DNA from: Pochonia chlamydosporia 170
Taxonomy: Eukaryota > Ascomycota > Sordariomycetes > Hypocreales > Clavicipitaceae
DNA: 64,000 nt
Assembly (NCBI RefSeq): GCF_001653235.2
Contig: NC_035795.1
Span: 1,984,001-2,048,000 of the forward strand
Reading direction: 5' to 3'
The number at the start of each line of letters is the position of its first letter. Within the stretch, counting starts at the first letter, position 1. The notes below the pieces were generated by a model. It had not been told where the DNA came from. It made no database searches and saw only the letters and a list, made by a program, of their open reading frames with translations. Made by a program: the position numbers and the translations under genes. This document shows positions 56,901-64,000 of this stretch, one piece after another.

Positions 56901-57227
56901 CGACTGCTTGGCCATCTGTAGGAAAAGAGAAGATCGAACTGCGTGTAAGAGGAGGCATTGCGCCATACCCAAGTCATCTGAGCTGTGGCGGTATCTCTCG
57001 CCTAGCTCAAGAAGGCTCGTAAAGGTGCCCAGACTGGCTTGTAATGCGTTGTCAAGTGCAGCTTCTGCGATTTCTGCCTTTATCGCAGTGCTCAAGTCGT
57101 CCAAGTATGATTGTAGCCATGGAGTTGACCCGGCTGCTTTGATGACATGTTGGAGGCCATTGTGCCATGAGTCAACTTGATCTCCGAAGAGAAAGACGAC
57201 TTTTGCAGCCAGAGTATGCGACTTCAT
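50964..57227 (-). CDS. Non-reducing polyketide synthase, SAT-KS-MAT-PT-ACP-TE
   Basis: A single exon of 2,087 residues. I start at ATG 57227 (MKSHTLAAKVVFLFGDQVDS); the frame extends 15 codons more only from GTG. Domains: SAT about 5-370, where the usual G-x-C-x-G is GISGG (Ser125). KS about 380-810 has SLDSACASTTAAIH (Cys551), MHGTGT (His686) and KANFGHSEG (His726). MAT about 905-1220 has MGHSLGEYAA (Ser1003). PT about 1300-1610 has VMEGHRMEQLPICPG (His1325). A single ACP has LGVDSIMSIE (Ser1684). TE about 1815-2085 has GGFSGGAMIAYD (Ser1886) and EADHLELP (His2062). There are no reducing or methyltransferase domains, so an aromatic polyketide is expected. The KS wording resembles the NR-PKS clade of anthraquinone/benzophenone synthases, which usually lack a fused TE, so the class is uncertain. 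It is divergent from the halogenase, so a chlorinated product is inferred. The start unit, chain length and product are unknown. Confidence 0.93.
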   Translation of the reverse strand: MKSHTLAAKVVFLFGDQVDSWHNGLQHVIKAAGSTPWLQSYLDDLSTAIKAEIAEAALDNALQASLGTFTSLLELGERYRHSSDDLGMAQCLLLHAVRSSLFLQMAKQSPQILSPESQTEWLGISGGLISLSPRFVAEDFETLREASIEIGRLFVRLCKLVSVRSRAIEDNTGVWGWAILGVSKDELRKGLDKFQQNMRIPAIKRAQVGVTGPGWSTIIGPPSVLDLCIKQCPAIATATKNPLNIHALQHTLTITQADLDYIVGNSQLMSRALRHINPRLWGMDDPEATYQNWGDMLRAICSQVLSLSLDIPEAVAKLSASLGGCDSVQVIQMDNTSHGPFVSTALKAPGRKATLLETHSYLQTQFQGTEPPQKTGRIAIVGMSGRGPRSDNVDEFWDVIMQKQDTCTEVPKDRFDIDEFYCEEHGKGNKVCTMTTKYGCFMDKPGHFDARFFHISPRESMLMDPGHRHFLMSSYEALEMAGYSDGPTKLTDSNRIAAFYGQVTDDWHDQSHPTLGCDAYTLQGVQRAFSSGRLAWQFKWEGPTYSLDSACASTTAAIHLACMSLLSNDIDMAVAGASNILNYPHSFACLSKSGVLSDTGNCKPYRDDADGYCRADFVGSVVLKRLEDAVADNDNILAVIASSGRNHSGNSTSITSSDPGAQERLFHKVLRNANVSPDDISYVEMHGTGTPVGDPAEMSAVGNVFKHRRRADGPLPVGAVKANFGHSEGAAGMASLLKCIMMFKTDTVPPQAGMPHALNPNFPPLSELNVEIPAEPKEFKKTRSGEPRRILLNNFDAAGGNACLLLEDWDGRHSPMAKLEDTTDIRSSHVVTMSSRTQAAHKANKQNLLTWLRENTTARLADIAYTTTARRMHHPIRSAYTASTTEELIARVEASIQVSESSSLTSPQTPIIFVFSGQGSHYAGMGSDLYQTSPSFRETVDLCGHVAKIHGFPSFIDLITDKNIDMSNKSTIQTQLAVLTLEIGLAAFWKAAGVQPSAVMGHSLGEYAALHVAGVLSLADMLYLVGHRASLLLERCEENGFTMLAVAMSAKETQELLDSNKEFSSCGIACFNGPNATVISGEAQDISHLQGRVPKASKLLPVPYGFHSFQMDSIISEFSTLADGVTFSEPKIPVASTLLGSMIETKGIINGVYLAQQTRQPVDFIGGLNAIKQKFNDPIWLEIGPNQVCTQFVRASSSSSSPTIKILSTLDGPRRDWMSIDKCMAMLYTQGIAIDWLALHKPFMHSLKVVTLPAYAWDTKDYWITYSEAKAIQGTTSTTEAIKQEIISTFAQTIVKESSSNSGKLEITFRASLTDENLQAVMEGHRMEQLPICPGSGFCEAAFASAAYVLESIGRSEDATVTKLRLRHPVMHRPLTKNLVGPDGQLFTTITMESKDSNNIHVSWKASASGRNSSMVELGTCTLVVQKDVRALQATWDRTAYLVKDRMDSIIKSAEDGQGHWLKHDIFYSLFATTVQYDPLYKCTKMAYISNDFSEAVAEVVLQDNPGEAKFIASPYWGEGVVHIAGFVVNANPLRSPGTCFINSGFESFEQTVEFRAGKSYFAYARAHQVEEGRKICQVFVFDSDGKIVAQCCNLNFVRISNALLQHNLSEGAAKPTSRGMVKQEKEVPATTEAVKQPGKEESRHSVDTPSFSDVLIKTIVSETGLDASELTDDTVVAELGVDSIMSIEIANKVSNATGEQLTPMFLHEYPTIGDIKRAFDILTPVSSESDAELTEEYDLLEDTMTEEAAVHVPSPSSTSLQAVTNTTLARNISPPQQSVSIEDGPEPAVRFTLLHGRAPKRVQDQQASPAPFYLIADGTGSIATYLHLPPHINTKMTIYGVDSPYLHCPSRLTPDVGIPGIAKLIVDELVKRQPQGVPFWLGGFSGGAMIAYDVSRQLSALGHVVESLLLIDMCPPRQIQAQKYDDEVGLAMFDAISGNDDSGVWESSDKTHRHLKALFASVSAYNPPPLSEGESPPAKRVALIWAQKGMIDRCVNSPRFRQILADRGLVIESYPGFMEDPKLGPVAWSLIHKTESDLGPNGWEKFVGRDELLCMAVEADHLELPTPDFVHLLGEKMDRAFEHFGR

Positions 57228-60424
<3,197 letters not shown>

Positions 60425-62441
60425 GATGAGATGCTTAGAGTGTCATCTGGCTTGATAGAGTTGTAGAGTCATTACAAAATTAAACACGGGTATCGCAGAC
60501 ATTCCGAAAGCCGATGCCTCTCACACGCGTCATGCTTCTACTTCACGCGTTCTTGGTACCTTTATTCACAGGAACAGAGTTTAAAAAGAGAGTTGTGAAA
60601 CCCGAAAACCCAACGGCATTGAGGCTGACATAAACATGACAAAAGCAACACCCCTCCCACAATTGTGCAGTGAAATGACACAAAACAAACTTCCGTCTGC
60701 ATTAAGCATCCGGAAATAAGTTCATTGCTCTCGGGCGTCATGTCTCACAGCATTTGTTTGCACGCACGGATCTACGGGTTTCGAGTTTCCAACAATCCCG
60801 AACCAACATGGCAACTCAAAACAACCAAGTAACAAGGGTAGAAGTGACCAACCACAGCTCTGAGACATCAGCATTACGCAGATGCAATCTCTTGGGTGTA
60901 ACAGTTTGATGCAAGTGAGATCTAAAGAGGATATTGCCTGCACCTTGCTTCCTCTTTGTGGAGAACTGCCGTTTGGATAAAGTACATCGTAGAGGTAGAG
61001 TGGCAGGCTTGATGCGTGTCGCGGTCTTGGTACATACCATAAATAGCGTGGCCCACAGCTAGTCCAAAAGTAGATTGGTGCAGATCCTCTGATGTACCTC
61101 CAAGTCGTAAAAAGCTCCATGTCGATTTTGCTGGATGCTCATGGCCGCACAGTTGTGAGAAACTAAATGTAATGAGGGCAAGAGGAGCTTTCAATGTTCA
61201 AAAGTCCACCTCTTAAATCGAGTCAATGAGAGTCTCCTCGGGCCTATGATTGGTTAAATTTAAAACATTTCGGCAACTTGTCGACAAAGTGAAGATGATA
61301 CCCCTCTGTAAGAACGCTGAACGAAAGTGGATAGTGTACGGTAGCGTGCTGTAAATACAGTGGATAAAGTATCGAAGACGAAGATGAAGTTGAGATGCAG
61401 CAGAAGAAGAGCATTGAAGCTTCAAATGTTGAGCCCTGCCAGACTCCCAGAGGTTTACTAGAGGGAATTCATGAAATTGACAGCTCATGTTGGCGTGGGG
61501 GAGGAAGAGAGGTCGGGGAAGAATTACGCAGTAAAAGTAGAACAGTTCAACAGCTTCAAAATGGACCGGTTGATACAGCCAGCTTAGGCGTGAAGTCTGG
61601 CCCGGGGGAGATTAGCATTTTCCTGCGCTAAGGTAGGAGAGGAGTCAAGGACCAGTACTGGATTACTCCCCTCTGACAGAACGTCTGGTCTGGTGAAGTT
61701 GGTGGCAGTAGCAGGACTTTACATTGTGGCAGCATCAATGTCAAGTTCTAAGTTTGCAGCAGCAACCAGACGTCGACTGTGCTGGAACTGGAAAGTACGT
61801 TGACCTTCAATGTTGACTGTTGGTGCTCTGTCTGTTCCCACGTTGGAGCGAAACTTGCAGGTACATGACAGCCCTTACACTAAGCCATTTCTGGACTCTT
61901 TGTGGGTCTTGCTAGTCATCTTATGTACCAGTACTTTGCACCACGATACCTACCAATCCTTCTGCTGCACTTCACTTCGAGTCAACTTTATGCATGGACT
62001 GACCTAGATACAGTACGGTTTGTTGAACAAGCAAACGGGATCTATCACACACGGACCATGCCGAGAAGGTGACACAGACGAATGCACGGGATGATGGACT
62101 CCATCCTTACATGTACGGAGTACAACGCCTGACACGGTTCTGGAAGCTGCCGTTGCGAATTCCGTAATCCGTAATCCGTACTTGCTGTCTATATGCAGAT
62201 GACAATCCTCGCTTCCGACCAGAACGGACCATAATCAGCTTCTTCACACGGGCATGAAGTAGTTTCGTCAGCCACGTTACGCTTTCTTCCTATCTGACCC
62301 CGGCAGTCAACTTTGCAGCCCCCAAACCAGTCATTGTTTTGGCCAGGGTGCGAGGATATTGGAGTCGAGCCCCAATCTTAGCCGGCCGCCACCATCCACC
62401 ATCCTCCGAGTTGTCAAGTCGGCCACACCAGACCAGACACG
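60425..62441. other. Intergenic between halogenase and MFS exporter
   Basis: About 2.0 kb without a supported gene. Short repeats of CCGTAAT occur near 62,160. Open frames are under 135 codons on both strands and unrecognisable. It should hold the halogenase terminator and the exporter promoter. Confidence 0.5.
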
Positions 62442-64000
62442 ATGGCACCAAGCCAAGATTTGGGCGAGCGGGACCAGCAGCCACCAGTGTCATACCCAGA
62501 CCTTGAAAATGGCCAGCATGGTAAAATACCAAATGGGCAAGCCTCTACTACAGGAACAGAGGGTAGTGGCACACCTCGAGCGAACGAGAAAGACGATATT
62601 CTCCTACCAAACGGCAATCATGACCTGAAGGAGAAGAGCCAGGAGACCAATACGAACATCGTAGACTGGGATGGACCAGACGACCCAGCTAACCCTCAAA
62701 ACTGGTAAGTGGCATTGGATTTTGAACCTTTTTTGCATGTCTTTTTACCTGTATGGCATTATCACCACAGGGACACCGGCAAAGAGAACAACAGGATGCT
62801 AACAAAGGCGTGAATCTAGGACTCTTTCCAAGAAATGGCTAAATATTTCCGTTGTCGGCTTAATCACATTCAATGTACCCCTCGCCTCCTCCATGTTTGC
62901 ACCCGCCGTGCCACAACTACTCCAGGACTTCCACACGGATAACGCGTCCCTTTCTACATTCGTCGTCTCAGTCTACATATTGGGCTTGGCTGCGTAAGCG
63001 AAGCACTCTAATTTCTTCATTTAAACTCTACTCATAGTACTAACGTACCATACCAGAGGGCCACTTATACTTGCCCCGATGAGCGAGCTTTACGGAAGAC
63101 TCAACGTCTACCATGTTGGCAACGTACTTTTCATCATCTTCACAGTCGCCTGCGGCTTAGCCACTAACATTAACATGCTTGTTGCATTTCGCTTCTTGGC
63201 CGGGCTAGTCGGTGCGGCTCCCATCGCCATAGGAGCTGGAACAATTGCAGACGTTACAAATTTGCAACAACGAGGAACAGCCATGTCAATTTGGAGTCTC
63301 GGTCCTCTTCTAGGCCCATCTATAGGACCCGTCATCGGTGGCTTCCTTTCGCAAGCCGCAGGTTGGCGTTGGATCTTTTGGCTGCTGGCTATTATTGCTG
63401 GCGCCGTCGCCATCATTAGCTTCTTCGTACTACAGGAAACCCATGCGCCAACGTTGTTGAAAAGGAAAACAAACCGCCTGAGAAAAGATACCGGAAACAT
63501 GGAGCTTCGATCGAAACTCGACACGCAACTGCCGCCAAAGGAGATGTTTTTGCGTGCCATTGTCCGGCCGTGCAAGATGCTGCTCTTCTCACCCGTGTGC
63601 CTCATCCTCAGTCTTTACTCCGCTTTTGTCTATGCCTTGATCTACTTCATGTTCAGTACCTTTTCCTTCATCTTCAAGGCCAACTATGGCTTCAATCAAG
63701 GCACTGTTGGGCTGGTTTATCTCGCCTGTGGCATCGGCATGCTGCTTGGCCTCGGCATTCAGCAATTGACGGGAGATCGGGTCAGACAAAGGCTCGCAGA
63801 CAAGCGCAATGGCGGCGACCACAAGCCAGAATACCGCTTTCCGCCTATGTTCATAGCCGGTGGGCTTCTCCCCGCTGGGCTTTTCATGTACGGCTGGACG
63901 GTACAGTACCATGTCCATTGGGCAGTACCTCTTCTGGGAACTCTGATTGCGGGCATCGGTATCTGTATAATCAGCATTTGCATCAACACCTACCTCGTCG
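62442..64000 (+). CDS. MFS drug:H+ antiporter (DHA1-type), runs off the right edge
   Basis: Exons 62442-62704, 62820-62993 and 63057 to the window end encode about 460 residues so far. The N-terminus is hydrophilic and ends in [13 protein letters not shown], the usual lead-in of fungal DHA1 exporters. Transmembrane segments follow: [38 protein letters not shown], then the motif-A loop [32 protein letters not shown] and [20 protein letters not shown], which corresponds to motif C. Later helices include [20 protein letters not shown] and [17 protein letters not shown]. The frame is intact up to the edge. Relatives export toxins and secondary metabolites or confer fungicide resistance. Its position next to the halogenase suggests export of the PKS product, but 2 kb of separation leaves this open. 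Confidence 0.9.

Overview
The window is nuclear DNA of a filamentous ascomycete, probably a sordariomycete and most likely Hypocreales (inference). The evidence is short 45-90 nt introns with CTAAC/CTGAC-like branch sites, a Zn2Cys6 regulator, a HET-domain gene, a fungal NLR-type nucleoside phosphorylase gene, a non-reducing polyketide synthase, 5S-rRNA-like dispersed repeats and one gene inactivated by RIP-like nonsense changes. There is no bacterial operon structure and no CRISPR array.

Layout. (1) 1-6.1 kb: two minus-strand genes, the 5' part of a Gln/His/Pro-rich protein and a C2H2 zinc-finger regulator. (2) 7.8-13.9 kb: a compact catabolic-type cluster of a Zn2Cys6 regulator, an allantoate-permease-type MFS transporter and an alpha/beta hydrolase. 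The regulator's promoter and the shared transporter/hydrolase promoter both carry the everted motif CCGAC-N3-GTCGG, which suggests one small regulon. A zinc-independent quinone-oxidoreductase-like gene follows at 14.4-15.6 kb. (3) 15.7-48.9 kb: a gene-poor accessory island. It holds a HET-domain gene, two paralogous T5orf172-domain genes in the same orientation about 19 kb apart, a nucleoside-phosphorylase fusion gene, an Hsp70-like ATPase gene, two ankyrin relics, a RIP-like dead lipase, solo LTRs, six copies of a repeat that starts with the 5' end of 5S rRNA, and a MITE with perfect 87-bp inverted repeats. (4) 48.9-64 kb: a PAQR/haemolysin-III membrane protein, then a biosynthetic locus. Here a single-exon non-reducing PKS (SAT-KS-MAT-PT-ACP-TE) is divergently transcribed from a six-exon FAD-dependent halogenase, and a DHA1-type MFS exporter gene runs off the right edge.

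How the genes may work together. The 7.8-13.9 kb cluster looks like self-regulated uptake and hydrolysis of an unknown compound. The PKS, halogenase and exporter look like a minimal pathway for a chlorinated aromatic polyketide. Two features raise doubt about ordinary activity: the SAT nucleophile position is Ser instead of Cys, and the halogenase FAD-binding glycine motif carries an Asp. The middle island brings together families known from fungal allorecognition or innate immunity (HET, NP-domain, Hsp70-like, ankyrin) with repeats. Exon joins were read by eye from splice signals and reading frame. The least certain is the first intron of the C2H2 gene.
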